From Methylibium sp. Root1272 (GTDB lineage: Bacteria > Pseudomonadota > Gammaproteobacteria > Burkholderiales > Burkholderiaceae_C), in contig NZ_LMDY01000015.1 in the NCBI RefSeq assembly GCF_001425905.1, positions 62,001 to 126,000 of the forward strand: 64,000 nt of DNA. The letters run 5' to 3'. Positions within the stretch are counted from its first letter, which is position 1; each line of letters opens with the position of its first letter. Of this stretch, positions 30,777-42,717 are shown one piece after another. Both the position numbers and the translations under genes were made by a program. Under the pieces are notes generated by a model. That model was given only the letters and a program-made list of their open reading frames with translations, did no database searches and had not been told where the DNA came from.

Positions 30777-31247
30777 ATGCCTGCCATTCAACTCACGCCT
30801 GCCGAGCGCAAGGCCCACCGTGCCGATGCGCACCACCTCGATCCGGTCGTGATGATCGGCGGCGAGGGCCTGACCCCCGCCGTCACCAAGGAGGCAGACG
30901 CCGCGCTGAAGGCCCACGGCCTGATCAAGGTGCGTGTGTTCTCCGACGAACGCGAGACCCGCGAAACGATCTTCGCCACGCTGTGCGAACAGCTCGGCGC
31001 GGCCCCGGTCCAGCACATCGGCAAGCTGCTGGTGCTGTGGCGCCCGGTCGAGCCGAAGGAAAAGACGCCGGACGAACACCGCCAGGCCGGCCCGCGCGTG
31101 GTGAAGATCCTGAAGTTCTCCAAGAGCGGCAACCACCGGGCCCAGGTGAAGAAGCTCACCGTGCTGGGCAACCAGCGCATCACCGCCGGTGGCATCGTCA
31201 AGCGCGCCAAGGAGCGGCTGGCGGGCAAGAAGAAGGCGGGCGACTGA
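30777..31247 (+). CDS. yhbY: Ribosome assembly RNA-binding protein YhbY (CRM domain)
   Basis: 156-residue CRM-domain protein associated with pre-50S particles. The CRM fold covers residues 1-97 ([20 protein letters not shown], then [19 protein letters not shown]). A basic C-terminal tail of about 55 residues ([20 protein letters not shown], ending in KKKAGD) goes beyond the 97-residue E. coli protein and could add RNA contacts. Its stop is 4 bases from the stop of the convergent DUF502 gene. Confidence 0.93.
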   Translation: MPAIQLTPAERKAHRADAHHLDPVVMIGGEGLTPAVTKEADAALKAHGLIKVRVFSDERETRETIFATLCEQLGAAPVQHIGKLLVLWRPVEPKEKTPDEHRQAGPRVVKILKFSKSGNHRAQVKKLTVLGNQRITAGGIVKRAKERLAGKKKAGD

Positions 31248-31251
31248 GAAC

Positions 31252-31932
31252 TCACTGGCCGTCTGCCGCTGCCCGGACCGGCAGGTACTGGGCCGAGGTG
31301 ACGCCCATCGAGACGTAGATGCTGGTCAGTGCGTCGATGCCGATCTCGGCCGGCGTGACCCAGGCCTGCGGCACGTAGAGCAGCCCCCCGCCGACCGGCA
31401 CCGGAGCGGTCGGCACCAGCACCGCGTGGTAGGGCGCGCCGCCCAGGTCGATCGTCTCGGCGGCCGACAGCAGACCCAGCACCGCCACGCCGCCCGGGCC
31501 GCCGAAGTGGCACCAGACCGGCCGCATCGACTGAAGGCCTCCGCCGTCGGCGCCGCGCGGCGACAGCAGTTCGACGAAGCGCTGGGTGATGCCGTAGATG
31601 CTGCGCACGACCGGAATGCGCTGGACCAGCGCGTCGACGCCGCGGGCCAGCCAGGAGCGCAGACGCGTCTGCACCACCACGCCGAGCGCGAAGATCGCCG
31701 CCAGCACCAGAGCCACACCGATCAGGTAGCCCACCACCTCGGAGCTGCCGCCGCCCAGGCCCAGCGCCACCAGTCCCTGACCGATGAAGCTGCCCGGCCC
31801 GACATAGGCGAACAACAGGCGCAGCACCCACACGATGATCAGCAGTGTGGCGGCCAGCGGCAGCGCCGCCAGCAGGCCGGCGAGGAAGATGCTCGTCAGC
31901 GTCCGTTTCGGCGGCGGCGACATGGGCGTCAT
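31252..31932 (-). CDS. DUF502 family membrane protein
   Basis: 226-residue protein with two N-terminal transmembrane helices (TSIFLAGLLAALPLAATLLIIV region and VGYLIGVALVLAAIFALGVVV) and a C-terminal domain with the DUF502 pattern IPVVRSIYGITQRFVELL and LLYVPQAWVTPAEIGIDALTSI. Function is unknown. ATG at 31932 has AAGGAG 9 bases upstream; a further upstream in-frame start lacks one. It is downstream of the DUF4149 gene on the same strand, 67 bases away. Confidence 0.85.
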   Translation of the reverse strand: MTPMSPPPKRTLTSIFLAGLLAALPLAATLLIIVWVLRLLFAYVGPGSFIGQGLVALGLGGGSSEVVGYLIGVALVLAAIFALGVVVQTRLRSWLARGVDALVQRIPVVRSIYGITQRFVELLSPRGADGGGLQSMRPVWCHFGGPGGVAVLGLLSAAETIDLGGAPYHAVLVPTAPVPVGGGLLYVPQAWVTPAEIGIDALTSIYVSMGVTSAQYLPVRAAADGQ

Positions 31933-31999
31933 GGAGCGACTCTCCTTGGGGCGGCAAACAATCAGCCCCCGCACGCTGCGGAAGCACCGAACCGGGCCG

Positions 32000-32458
32000 T
32001 CAGCCCCGCGCCGCCCGCCAGGCCAATGTAGCGACCAGCAGGCCCTTCACGCCATAGAAGGCGGTCGACACGCCGTGCAGCGCGCCGAACGACCAGCGGC
32101 CCTCCCCGGCGCGGGCGGCCTCCATCATCGGCTGCAGTGCGTAGTGGCCGAGCACGGTGCAGAACAGCGCGCCCAGCACCAGCAGCAGTTCGGCACTGAC
32201 CGGCGAGCCCTGCCCGACAGCCGCGCGGCGGCCCGCCCTCAGCCGCTCCAGCAACCCGAGCAGCACGCACAACGCGAGGCTGAGCTGGGCCTCCAGCGCG
32301 AACAGGCGCCCCGCCACCCGCCCGGCGGACGGCCGGTCCAGCAGGCTGAACAGGCTGGGCGCGGCGATGAAGGCGATCGCCAGCAGCACGCCGAACCACA
32401 GCCCGGGGATCAGGCGTCGCAGCCGTTCGGGCACGGCCACCAGGCTCGCGCCGCTCAC
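32000..32458 (-). CDS. DUF4149 family small membrane protein
   Basis: 152-residue protein with four predicted helices ([69 protein letters not shown]). It fits the DUF4149 (TMEM205-like) family found next to greA in Burkholderiales; function unknown. GTG at 32458 overlaps the greA stop as GTGA, so it is translationally coupled to greA. Confidence 0.8.
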   Translation of the reverse strand: MSGASLVAVPERLRRLIPGLWFGVLLAIAFIAAPSLFSLLDRPSAGRVAGRLFALEAQLSLALCVLLGLLERLRAGRRAAVGQGSPVSAELLLVLGALFCTVLGHYALQPMMEAARAGEGRWSFGALHGVSTAFYGVKGLLVATLAWRAARG

Positions 32459-32931
32459 AGGTAGCGGACCTCGACGATCTCGTAGCGGCGGGTGCCGCCG
32501 GGCGCCTGGAACTCGGCCACGTCGCCGGCCTCCTTGCCGATCATCGCGCGCGCGATCGGCGAGCTGACCGAGATCAGTCCCTGCTTCAGGTCGGCCTCGT
32601 CGTCGCCGACGATCTGGTAAGTGACGCTGTCGCCCGAGCTCTCTTCCTCCAGTTCGACCGTCGCGCCGAACACCACGCGGCCGCCGGCGTCCAGGGACGC
32701 GGGGTCGATGATCTGGGCCGCCGCCATCTTGCTTTCGATCTCGAGGATGCGGCCCTCGATGAAGCCCTGCTTGTCCTTGGCGGCCTCGTATTCGGCGTTC
32801 TCCGACAGGTCGCCCTGGGCACGCGCCTCGGCGATGGCCTGGATCACGGCATGCCGCTCCACCGACTTCAGGCGGTGAAGTTCTTCCTTCAGTTTCTCGG
32901 CGCCGCGTTTGGTCAGCGGGATGGTGGCCAT
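32455..32931 (-). CDS. greA: Transcription elongation factor GreA
   Basis: 158-residue cleavage factor that rescues backtracked RNA polymerase. Starts [21 protein letters not shown]; the coiled-coil tip carries the acidic residues in [17 protein letters not shown]; the C-terminal FKBP-like domain ends [22 protein letters not shown] at 32931 is used because an earlier in-frame codon lies inside the terminator spacer. It is preceded by an intrinsic terminator just 28 bases upstream and follows carB. Confidence 0.96.
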   Translation of the reverse strand: MATIPLTKRGAEKLKEELHRLKSVERHAVIQAIAEARAQGDLSENAEYEAAKDKQGFIEGRILEIESKMAAAQIIDPASLDAGGRVVFGATVELEEESSGDSVTYQIVGDDEADLKQGLISVSSPIARAMIGKEAGDVAEFQAPGGTRRYEIVEVRYL

Positions 32932-32959
32932 GATCTCGTCTCGTCGAATCGGTGCGTGC

Positions 32960-32993
32960 AAAAAACTCAGCCGCCCCGGGGCTCCGGGGCGGC
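32960..32993 (-). terminator. Strong terminator between carB and greA
   Basis: On the minus strand GCCGCCCCGG and CCGGGGCGGC form a perfect 10-base stem with a 4-base loop, then TGAG and a run of six T. It ends carAB transcription or attenuates greA, whose start codon is 28 bases further on. Confidence 0.88.
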
Positions 32994-33010
32994 CGTGTGA
33001 AGGACGCAGT

Positions 33011-36283
<3,273 letters not shown>

Positions 36284-36284
36284 G

Positions 36285-37436
36285 TCAGTTCTTTTCCATC
36301 AGCGCAATGAAGCGGTCGAACAGGTAGCCGATGTCGTGCGGTCCGGGAGACGCCTCCGGGTGGCCCTGGAAGCAGAAGGCAGGCTTGTCGGTGCGTGCCA
36401 GCCCCTGCAGCGTTCCGTCGAACAGGCTCACGTGGGTGGAGCGCAGGGTGGCGGGCAAGGACTTCTCGTCGACCGCGAAGCCGTGGTTCTGGCTCGTGAT
36501 GCTGACACGGCCGTCGTCCAGGTCCTTCACCGGGTGGTTGGCGCCATGGTGGCCGAACTTCATCTTGAAGGTCTTCGCCCCCGACGCCAGCGCCATGATC
36601 TGGTGGCCCAGACAGATGCCGAACATCGGCAGACCGGTGTCGATCAGCGTGCGCGTCGCCTCGATCGCGTAGTCGCAGGGCTCGGGATCGCCGGGGCCGT
36701 TGCTGAGGAAGATGCCGTCCGGCTTCAGCAGCAGCGCCTCCGCGGCCGGCGTCTTGGCCGGCACCACCGTGACCTGGCAGCCGCGGCTCGCCAGCATGCG
36801 CAGGATGTTGCGCTTGACGCCGAAGTCATAGGCGACAACGTGGAACTTCGGCGCCGCCTGGTTGCCGTAGCCGGTGTCCAGCGACCACTCGGTCTCGGTC
36901 CACGCATAGGGCATCGCGGTGCTCACGACCTTGGCGAGGTCCAGGCCCGCCATGCTTTCGGCACCGCGCGCCCGGGCCACCGCGTCGGAGATCTGCATCT
37001 CGGTGAAGGTTTCGCCGCGCGGCAGCGCCACGATGCAGCCGTTCTGGGCTCCGCCTGTGCGCAGGATGCGGGTCAGCTTGCGGGTGTCGATGTCGGCGAT
37101 CGCCACGGTGCCTTCGTCGCGCAGGTACTGCGACAGCGTGCGCGTCTTGCGGAAATTCGAGTCGAGGACCGGCAGGTCCTTGATGATCAGGCCGGCGGCA
37201 TGGACTTTCGAGGCTTCGACATCCTCCTCGTTGACGCCGGTGTTGCCGATGTGCGGATACGTCAGCGTGACGATCTGCCGGCAGTAACTCGGGTCGGTGA
37301 GGATTTCCTGGTAGCCGGTGAGCGCGGTGTTGAACACCACTTCGCCGACCGTGCGACCGGCAGCGCCGATCGAGGTACCTTGAAAGACCGTGCCGTCTGC
37401 GAGAGCGAGTAGAGCGAGGGGCAGATCAGGCAGCAC
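36285..37436 (-). CDS. carA: Carbamoyl-phosphate synthase small subunit
   Basis: 383-residue glutaminase that feeds ammonia to CarB. N-terminal domain [22 protein letters not shown]-terminal class I amidotransferase with nucleophile loop [16 protein letters not shown] and [14 protein letters not shown]. Start chosen at GTG 37436 ([15 protein letters not shown]) with GGAG 6 bases ahead; this gives the family length, whereas the longer open frame adds about 40 Pro-rich residues. A TACAAT -10 lies at 37549-37544. The 265-base gap to divergent bfr holds no other gene. Confidence 0.96.
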   Translation of the reverse strand: MLPDLPLALLALADGTVFQGTSIGAAGRTVGEVVFNTALTGYQEILTDPSYCRQIVTLTYPHIGNTGVNEEDVEASKVHAAGLIIKDLPVLDSNFRKTRTLSQYLRDEGTVAIADIDTRKLTRILRTGGAQNGCIVALPRGETFTEMQISDAVARARGAESMAGLDLAKVVSTAMPYAWTETEWSLDTGYGNQAAPKFHVVAYDFGVKRNILRMLASRGCQVTVVPAKTPAAEALLLKPDGIFLSNGPGDPEPCDYAIEATRTLIDTGLPMFGICLGHQIMALASGAKTFKMKFGHHGANHPVKDLDDGRVSITSQNHGFAVDEKSLPATLRSTHVSLFDGTLQGLARTDKPAFCFQGHPEASPGPHDIGYLFDRFIALMEKN

Positions 37437-37701
37437 GGGAACTCCGTCATTTGCGCGCGCCCAGCTCGGCTCTTCGGGCCTGAGTCCGGCGGGAAACAGC
37501 GGAAGTTTCGGTGGGCGGCAGGTGGGTGCGGGTAAACCTGTGGATTGTAGCCGAGGCATCGTCCATGTCGGGCAGGAGCGCAGAGACTGCGAGTCACTCG
37601 CATGCGCGTCCAGAACGGATCGTAGGGGACTTGTCCAGCGCAGCGTGGGAAAGACGCCGTGGCACTTCGATAATGCTACGAATCACACCAAGGAGAGGGC
37701 C

Positions 37702-38181
37702 ATGAAAGGCGACGCCAAAGTCATCGAACACCTGAACGCTCAGCTCAAGAACGAGCTGACCGCGATCAACCAGTACTTCATGCACTACCGGCTGATGAAG
37801 CACTGGGGCTTCGACAAGCTCGCGAAGAAGGAGTACGAAGAGTCGATCGGCGAGATGAAGCATGCCGACCGGCTGATGGACCGCATCCTGATGCTCGATG
37901 GCCTGCCGAACCTGCAGGACCTGGGCAAGCTGCTGATCGGTGAGGATGTCGTCGAGGCGATGCGCAGCGACCTGCAGCTGGAGCAGACCGCGCAGCTCAC
38001 GATCAAGGACGGTATCGCGCACTGCGAGACGGTGCGCGACTACGTGTCGCGCGATCTGCTGCAGGGCATCCTCGACGACACCGAGGAACACATCGACTTT
38101 CTCGAGACGCAGCTCGGACTCGTCGACCAGGTCGGGCAGCAGAACTACCTGCAGTCGCAGATGGGCGAGATCGCTTCCTGA
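37702..38181 (+). CDS. bfr: Bacterioferritin
   Basis: 159-residue haem-containing ferritin; 24 copies form an iron-storage shell. Ferroxidase ligands fall at the expected sites: Glu18 in KNELTAINQ, Glu51 and His54 in GEMKHADRL, with Met52 as haem ligand, and the later Glu/His pair in DTEEHIDFLETQL. ATG at 37702 follows AAGGAG; a GATAAT -10 is at 37669-37674. It is upstream of bfd, the reverse of the E. coli order. A 28-base stem-loop (38200-38227) without a T-run follows the stop. Confidence 0.97.
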   Translation: MKGDAKVIEHLNAQLKNELTAINQYFMHYRLMKHWGFDKLAKKEYEESIGEMKHADRLMDRILMLDGLPNLQDLGKLLIGEDVVEAMRSDLQLEQTAQLTIKDGIAHCETVRDYVSRDLLQGILDDTEEHIDFLETQLGLVDQVGQQNYLQSQMGEIAS

Positions 38182-38223
38182 GCGCTTGAGCGGGGAACCA
38201 CAAGCCCTTGGGAGAACAGGGGC

Positions 38224-38252
38224 TTGTATTACGAATCATTCCTATTTATAGT
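38224..38252 (+). promoter_or_regulatory. bfd promoter overlapped by a Fur-like box
   Basis: TTGTAT (38224-38229) and TATAGT (38247-38252) are 17 bases apart. Between them ATTACGAATCATTCCTATTT (about 38228-38247) contains GAATCATTC, the centre of Fur boxes, with A/T-rich flanks. Repression by Fur with iron would turn bfd and hemP on only when iron is scarce. Confidence 0.6.
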
Positions 38253-38283
38253 GACGACACTCTGATTCCAGAACTGTCGCACC

Positions 38284-38505
38284 ATGATCGTCTGTGTCTG
38301 CCACCGCATCTCTCATCGCGAGATCGAGCGCCATGCAACGGCGTGCGACAGCTTCGATGAGCTGCAGCTGAACACCGGCGTCGCCACCGGCTGCGGCCGC
38401 TGCGGCGACTGCGCCCGTTCCGTGTTCGATGAAGCACGCCAACAGCCTACCTGCGGGCTACTGGCCCGCGTGCACGTGTCGCGCCCGTCTGCGGCGCTGG
38501 CCTGA
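38284..38505 (+). CDS. bfd: Bacterioferritin-associated ferredoxin
   Basis: 73-residue [2Fe-2S] protein that reduces bacterioferritin to release stored iron. Cluster cysteines: Cys4 and Cys6 in IVCVCHRIS, Cys37 and Cys40 in GCGRCGDCA; Cys43 is an extra cysteine nearby. The C-terminal 20 residues are variable. It lies 102 bases after bfr with its own iron-responsive type promoter. Confidence 0.92.
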   Translation: MIVCVCHRISHREIERHATACDSFDELQLNTGVATGCGRCGDCARSVFDEARQQPTCGLLARVHVSRPSAALA

Positions 38506-38509
38506 GTCC

Positions 38510-38578
38510 ATGTGGTGGCTGGCCAGCCTGTCCGTCGTTGTCCTGGGCGCCTGGTGGGCGCTGCGTTCGTCACGTTGA
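38510..38578 (+). CDS. Possible 22-residue membrane peptide between bfd and hemP
   Basis: An ATG 4 bases after the bfd stop opens a 22-codon frame that reads MWWLASLSVVVLGAWWALRS then SR and stops at 38578, 10 bases before hemP. It is a single hydrophobic helix flanked by Trp with positive C-terminal residues, typical of small single-pass membrane peptides. No clear ribosome-binding site; translation could be coupled to bfd. Existence is unproven. Confidence 0.35.
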   Translation: MWWLASLSVVVLGAWWALRSSR

Positions 38579-38588
38579 GGGATGCTCC

Positions 38589-38801
38589 ATGAACATCGCC
38601 AACCTGATCGTCGATCTACCGTCCCTGCGGCCTAACGGCCACCTGCCTGTGGTGACGTGCGCTACGGCGGCCACCGATCCCGCGCCTCAGGTTCACAGTG
38701 CGGCGCTGCTCCAGGGCCGCAACGTCGTGCACATCGAGCACAACGGCGCGCTCTACCAGCTGCGCAGCACCCGGCTAGGCAAGCTCATCCTGACTAAGTG
38801 A
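38589..38801 (+). CDS. hemP: Hemin uptake protein HemP
   Basis: 70-residue protein of the HemP family. The C-terminal half carries the family core: LLQGRNVVHIEHNGALYQLR followed by STRLGKLILTK, which ends the protein as usual. In Burkholderia HmuP/HemP acts as a regulator of haem-uptake gene expression; the N-terminal half is variable. ATG at 38589 follows GAGG. It belongs to the bfr-bfd iron cluster and probably shares the Fur-controlled promoter. Confidence 0.88.
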   Translation: MNIANLIVDLPSLRPNGHLPVVTCATAATDPAPQVHSAALLQGRNVVHIEHNGALYQLRSTRLGKLILTK

Positions 38802-38849
38802 CCCGGCCTCGGCCACCGGGAAGGGCCTGCCCTCCCCTTTGAACGAAGC

Positions 38850-39254
38850 TCAACCCAGCGCGGCAATCCCCGCCTTGGCCACCTGGGCATCTTCGTTCGA
38901 CTTCACGCCGCTGACGCCGACCGCGCCGACGCACTGCCCCTGCACCAGGATGGGCACCCCCCCCTCGAGCATGCCGGCGATGGTCGGCGCACTCAGGAAC
39001 GACGTGCGGCCCTGGTTGATGACTTCCTCGTAGACCCGGCTTTCTCGCCGGCCCAGCGCGGCGGTATGGGCCTTGGCCGGCGCGATGTGCGCCGAGACCG
39101 GAGCCGCGCCATCGAGGCGCTGCAGCCACAGCAGGTGGCCGCCGTCGTCGACGATCGCGATCGTCACCGGCCACTGGTTGGCCAGCGCCTCGGCTTCGGC
39201 CGCGGCCGCGATGCGCTTGACATCGCCGAGAGACAGGACGGGCTTGGTCTGCAT
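38850..39254 (-). CDS. GlcG/HbpS-family heme-degrading-like protein
   Basis: 134-residue cytoplasmic protein of the DUF336 (GlcG/HbpS/PduO-C) family. Core motifs: IAIVDDGGHLLWLQRLDGA, PAKAHTAALGRRES, GGVPILVQGQCVGAVGVSGV and the tail EDAQVAKAGIAAL. Members bind haem or cobalamin, or have no known ligand. The start MQTKPVLSLGDVKRI is typical. It points towards hemP; a role in haem handling is possible but only by proximity. Confidence 0.85.
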   Translation of the reverse strand: MQTKPVLSLGDVKRIAAAAEAEALANQWPVTIAIVDDGGHLLWLQRLDGAAPVSAHIAPAKAHTAALGRRESRVYEEVINQGRTSFLSAPTIAGMLEGGVPILVQGQCVGAVGVSGVKSNEDAQVAKAGIAALG

Positions 39255-39439
39255 GGAAATCTCCGAATGTGGGTTAACCCGACTCTACGGCGCTCCGGGC
39301 TTGGCAGCCAAGCGACCGCGCCCAAATCCTCATCTGCCGCCCCTCGGTACCGGCCCGGTCTCGGCAGCGGCCGCCCAAGGGAACTAGAATGCGACTGTCA
39401 GCTCCAAGCAAGCCTACTCTTCCCAACGGAGGTTATCGA

Positions 39440-40135
39440 ATGAACGACACCCTGCAAACCGCCTACCCCGGCTCGGCCGCCGTCGGCGGCGAGCGCAATC
39501 GCGTCCTGCGCAATACGTACTGGCTGCTCGCGCTGTCGCTGGTGCCGACCGTGCTGGGTGCCTGGGTGGGGGTCGCGACCGGCTTCAGCTTCTTTGCCGG
39601 TAGCCCCTTCATCGGCTTCCTGCTGTTCATGGGCATCGCGTTCGGCTTCTTCTTCGCGATCGAGAAGTTCAAGAACTCCGGCATCGGCGTCGCGCTGCTG
39701 CTGGGCTTCACCTTCTTCATGGGCCTGATGCTGTCGCGCCTGGTCGGCGGCGTGCTCGGCAACTACAGCAATGGTGCCAGCCTGATCGCCATGGCCTTCG
39801 GCGGCACCGCACTGGTGTTCTTCGGCATGGCCACGCTGGCGACCACCATCAAGCGAGATGTGTCCGGACTGGGCAAGTGGCTGATGGTGGGCGTGATCGG
39901 CCTGATCGTGGCCAGCGTCGCCAACATCTGGCTGCAGATGCCCGCGCTGTTCCTGACGATCTCGGTGCTCGCCATCGTGATCTTCTCGGCCTTCATGCTG
40001 TATGACATCAAGCGCGTGATCGACGGCGGCGAAACGAACTACGTGTCGGCCACGCTGGCGATCTACCTGAGCGTCTACAACGTGTTCCAGAGCCTGCTGA
40101 GCCTCCTCGGCATCTTCGGCGGCGAACGCGAATAA
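39440..40135 (+). CDS. Bax inhibitor-1 family membrane protein (YccA-like)
   Basis: 231-residue TMBIM-family protein with seven hydrophobic helices. In E. coli YccA binds and restrains FtsH, which is also encoded in this window. Seen: TYWLLALSLVPTVLGAWVGV as helix 1, repeated small-residue helices, and the C-terminal YDIKRVIDGGETNYVSATL with the acidic pair typical of the family. ATG at 39440 follows GGAGG. A TAGAAT -10 is at 39385-39390; the rest of the 185-base gap upstream shows nothing. Confidence 0.92.
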   Translation: MNDTLQTAYPGSAAVGGERNRVLRNTYWLLALSLVPTVLGAWVGVATGFSFFAGSPFIGFLLFMGIAFGFFFAIEKFKNSGIGVALLLGFTFFMGLMLSRLVGGVLGNYSNGASLIAMAFGGTALVFFGMATLATTIKRDVSGLGKWLMVGVIGLIVASVANIWLQMPALFLTISVLAIVIFSAFMLYDIKRVIDGGETNYVSATLAIYLSVYNVFQSLLSLLGIFGGERE

Positions 40136-40154
40136 GACGCTTCGTCGGATCGAC

Positions 40155-40186
40155 AAGGCCCCGCACAGCGGGGCCTTTTTCTTTGT
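40155..40186. terminator. Terminator between BI-1 gene and rlmD
   Basis: AAGGCCCC-GCACAGC-GGGGCCTT is a perfect 8-base stem, followed on the plus strand by TTTCTTT. The complementary A/T-flanks are weaker on the minus strand, so it mainly serves the plus-strand gene. Confidence 0.85.
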
Positions 40187-40255
40187 GATCGGCTCAAGGC
40201 CGCTGCAACACCCTGATGCTTTGGCTACGGCATCACGTCGCTCTGCGACATAAGC

Positions 40256-41620
40256 CTACGCCGAAGCATTGCGGTCGAAGACCGCAATGCTTTCCACATG
40301 CGCGGTGTGCGGGAACATGTTCACCGCGCCGGCCTGCACGCAGCGGTAGCCGGCCTGGTGCACCAGCAGGCCGGCGTCGCGCGCCAGCGTGGCCGGATTG
40401 CAGCTCACGTACACGATGCGCGTCGGCGGCTCCCAGCCAGGCGCCAGCGCCGGGTCCTGCACCGCATCGACCACGGCCTTCGCCAGGGCGAACGCGCCTT
40501 CGCGCGGTGGATCGACCAGCCACTTCGCCGCGCTGCCGTAGGCCGCCAGGTCGGCCGGCAGCAGCTCGAACAGATTGCGCGCGTCGAAGCGCGTCTTGTG
40601 CGACAGCCCGTTGAGCGCCGCGTTGTCGCGCGAGCGCGCCACCAGCGCTTTGCTGCCTTCGACGCCCAGCACCTCTCTTGCCTGAGTCGCCAGCGGCAGC
40701 GTGAAGTTGCCGAGCCCGCAGAACCAGTCGATCACCCGCTCGTCGCCCTGTACGTCCAACAGCCGCAGCGCCCGCACCACCAGCGCCCGGTTGATGGCGT
40801 GATTGACCTGAGTGAAGTCGGTCGGCTTGAAGGGCATGACGACGCCGTACTCGGGCAGCGTGTACGCGAGCTGCGGCCCGCTGTCGTCGAGCCGCTGCAC
40901 GGTGTCGGGCCCTTTGGGTTGCAGCCACCACTGCACGCGGTGCTCGACGCCGAAGGCGCGCAGCCGCTGCAGGTCGGCCACGCTCAGAGGTTCCAGATGA
41001 CGCAGCACCAGCGCCGTCACCAACCCCTCGGGCGCCTCACCGATCGCCACCTCGATCTGCGGCAATCGGTCGCGGCCGTCCATGGCGGCGATCAGCGCGC
41101 GCAGCGGCAGCAGCATGGCGCTCAGGTGCGGCGGCAGGATCTCGCAGCGGCTCATGTCTGCCACGTAGCTCGACTTGCGCTCGTGGAAGCCGATCAGGAC
41201 CTTGCCCTTCTTGACGACATGCCGCACCGACAAGCGTGCACGGTAGCGGTAGCCCCAGGTCGGCCCCTCGATGGGCCGCAGCATCTGGCCGGCCTTCACC
41301 TTGCCCAGGTGCCAGAGGTTGTCCTCCAGCACTCGCTGTTTCACGGCGACCTGCGCACCGACGTGGAAATGCTGCATCTTGCAGCCGCCGCAGAGGCCGA
41401 AATACTCGCAACGCGGTGTGACGCGCTGCGAGCTCTCGCGGCGCAGCGCCGTCATCGTGCCCTGTTCCCAATTGTTCTTGCGCCGCCCCACGGCCACCAG
41501 AACCTGCTCACCCGGCAAGGCGCCTTCGACGAACACCACCTTGCCTTCGGCGTTGTGCGCCACGCCCTGCGCCTCGAGGTCGAGCGACTCGACCGTCAAC
41601 CATTCATCGCTTGCTGTCAT
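40256..41620 (-). CDS. rlmD: 23S rRNA (uracil-1939-C5)-methyltransferase RlmD
   Basis: 454-residue SAM-dependent enzyme. N-terminal TRAM-like domain ([20 protein letters not shown]), then the [4Fe-4S] cysteines in [17 protein letters not shown] and a fourth in SRCEILPPH. Catalytic domain: [13 protein letters not shown] as SAM motif, DPPREGAF, and the nucleophile in [12 protein letters not shown]. The last codons before the stop form a 13-base perfect hairpin (40264-40292). Confidence 0.95.
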   Translation of the reverse strand: MTASDEWLTVESLDLEAQGVAHNAEGKVVFVEGALPGEQVLVAVGRRKNNWEQGTMTALRRESSQRVTPRCEYFGLCGGCKMQHFHVGAQVAVKQRVLEDNLWHLGKVKAGQMLRPIEGPTWGYRYRARLSVRHVVKKGKVLIGFHERKSSYVADMSRCEILPPHLSAMLLPLRALIAAMDGRDRLPQIEVAIGEAPEGLVTALVLRHLEPLSVADLQRLRAFGVEHRVQWWLQPKGPDTVQRLDDSGPQLAYTLPEYGVVMPFKPTDFTQVNHAINRALVVRALRLLDVQGDERVIDWFCGLGNFTLPLATQAREVLGVEGSKALVARSRDNAALNGLSHKTRFDARNLFELLPADLAAYGSAAKWLVDPPREGAFALAKAVVDAVQDPALAPGWEPPTRIVYVSCNPATLARDAGLLVHQAGYRCVQAGAVNMFPHTAHVESIAVFDRNASA

Positions 41621-41669
41621 GCCGCGGATTATCCGGGGCCATGGCCGGTGCTGCCGGCAAGCCTCCCGC

Positions 41670-42701
41670 TCAGAAGATCGAGTCGCGATTGACGCCGTTG
41701 CGTGCCATCCGGCGCTTGAGCTTGAGCAGCGCCTCCTGCTGGATCTGGCGGATGCGCTCGCGCGTCAGACCCAGCCGCTCGGCCAGCACCTCCAGCGTCT
41801 CGGGTTCCCGGTCGTGCAGCCCATAGCGACCGGCCAGCACCTCGCGCTCGCGTTCGCTCAGTTCGCCCAATCCGTGCTCCAGCAGGACGTCGAGCTCGTG
41901 GCTCAGCGTGTGACCCAGCGGGTCGGTGGCCTGCTCGTCGGCCACCATATCACCCAGCGTCTCGGCCCCGTTGCCCGCCTGGCGCTCGAGCGGCGCATCG
42001 AGCGATGTCGGCTGCTCGGCGAAGCGCAGCAGTTCGGACACCTCGGTCACCGGACGCCCCAACGCTGCAGCGATCTCATCGACGCGAACGGCCCGCCCGT
42101 CGGCGCTCGCCGCCGCCGCGCCTTCCAGCGCGCGGCGGGCTTTCAGCACCTGGTTGAGCTCGCGCACCACATGCACCGGCAGCCGCACCAGGCGGGCCTG
42201 GTGCATGATCGCGCGCTCGATGCTCTGACGGATCCACCACGAGGCGTAGGTCGAGAACCGGAAGCCACGCTCCGGCTCGAACTTGCCGATCGCGTGCATC
42301 AGGCCGAGGTTGCCTTCCTCGATCAGGTCGGTCATCGGCAGGCCACGGCTGAGGTAGCTCTTGGCGATGCTGACCACGAGCCGCAGATTGCGCTCGATCA
42401 TCTGTTGCCGCGCCGCGAAATCGCCGGCCCGGGCGCGCGTGGCCATCGCGAACTCTTCGTCGGGCGTGAACAGGGGCGCTCGCCGGATCTCGCGCAGATA
42501 GGTCTGCAGCGTGTTGCCGACCTCGCCTTCGCCGGCAGCGATCGGCAGGTGCTCCGGCGCCGGCTCCGCCGGGTCGTCAGCGCCGATCGGCGGATCGCCC
42601 CCGCCGTGCATCGGCTCGACCGGCCAGGCTCCGTGCGGCAGGGCACCGGCATCAGGAAGCGCGTGTCCGTTGCCGGACGGAGAGTGCTTCCTGTTGTTCA
42701 T
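41670..42701 (-). CDS. rpoS: RNA polymerase sigma factor RpoS
   Basis: 343-residue stationary-phase/general stress sigma factor. A Pro/Gly-rich N-terminal stretch of about 60 residues precedes region 1.2 ([21 protein letters not shown]), region 2 ([40 protein letters not shown]), region 3 ([18 protein letters not shown]) and region 4 ([20 protein letters not shown]). Identified as RpoS rather than RpoD or RpoH by sequence and by the nlpD-rpoS arrangement. Sixteen bases after nlpD. Confidence 0.95.
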   Translation of the reverse strand: MNNRKHSPSGNGHALPDAGALPHGAWPVEPMHGGGDPPIGADDPAEPAPEHLPIAAGEGEVGNTLQTYLREIRRAPLFTPDEEFAMATRARAGDFAARQQMIERNLRLVVSIAKSYLSRGLPMTDLIEEGNLGLMHAIGKFEPERGFRFSTYASWWIRQSIERAIMHQARLVRLPVHVVRELNQVLKARRALEGAAAASADGRAVRVDEIAAALGRPVTEVSELLRFAEQPTSLDAPLERQAGNGAETLGDMVADEQATDPLGHTLSHELDVLLEHGLGELSEREREVLAGRYGLHDREPETLEVLAERLGLTRERIRQIQQEALLKLKRRMARNGVNRDSIF

Positions 42702-42717
42702 GATGGTCGGTGCGTCG

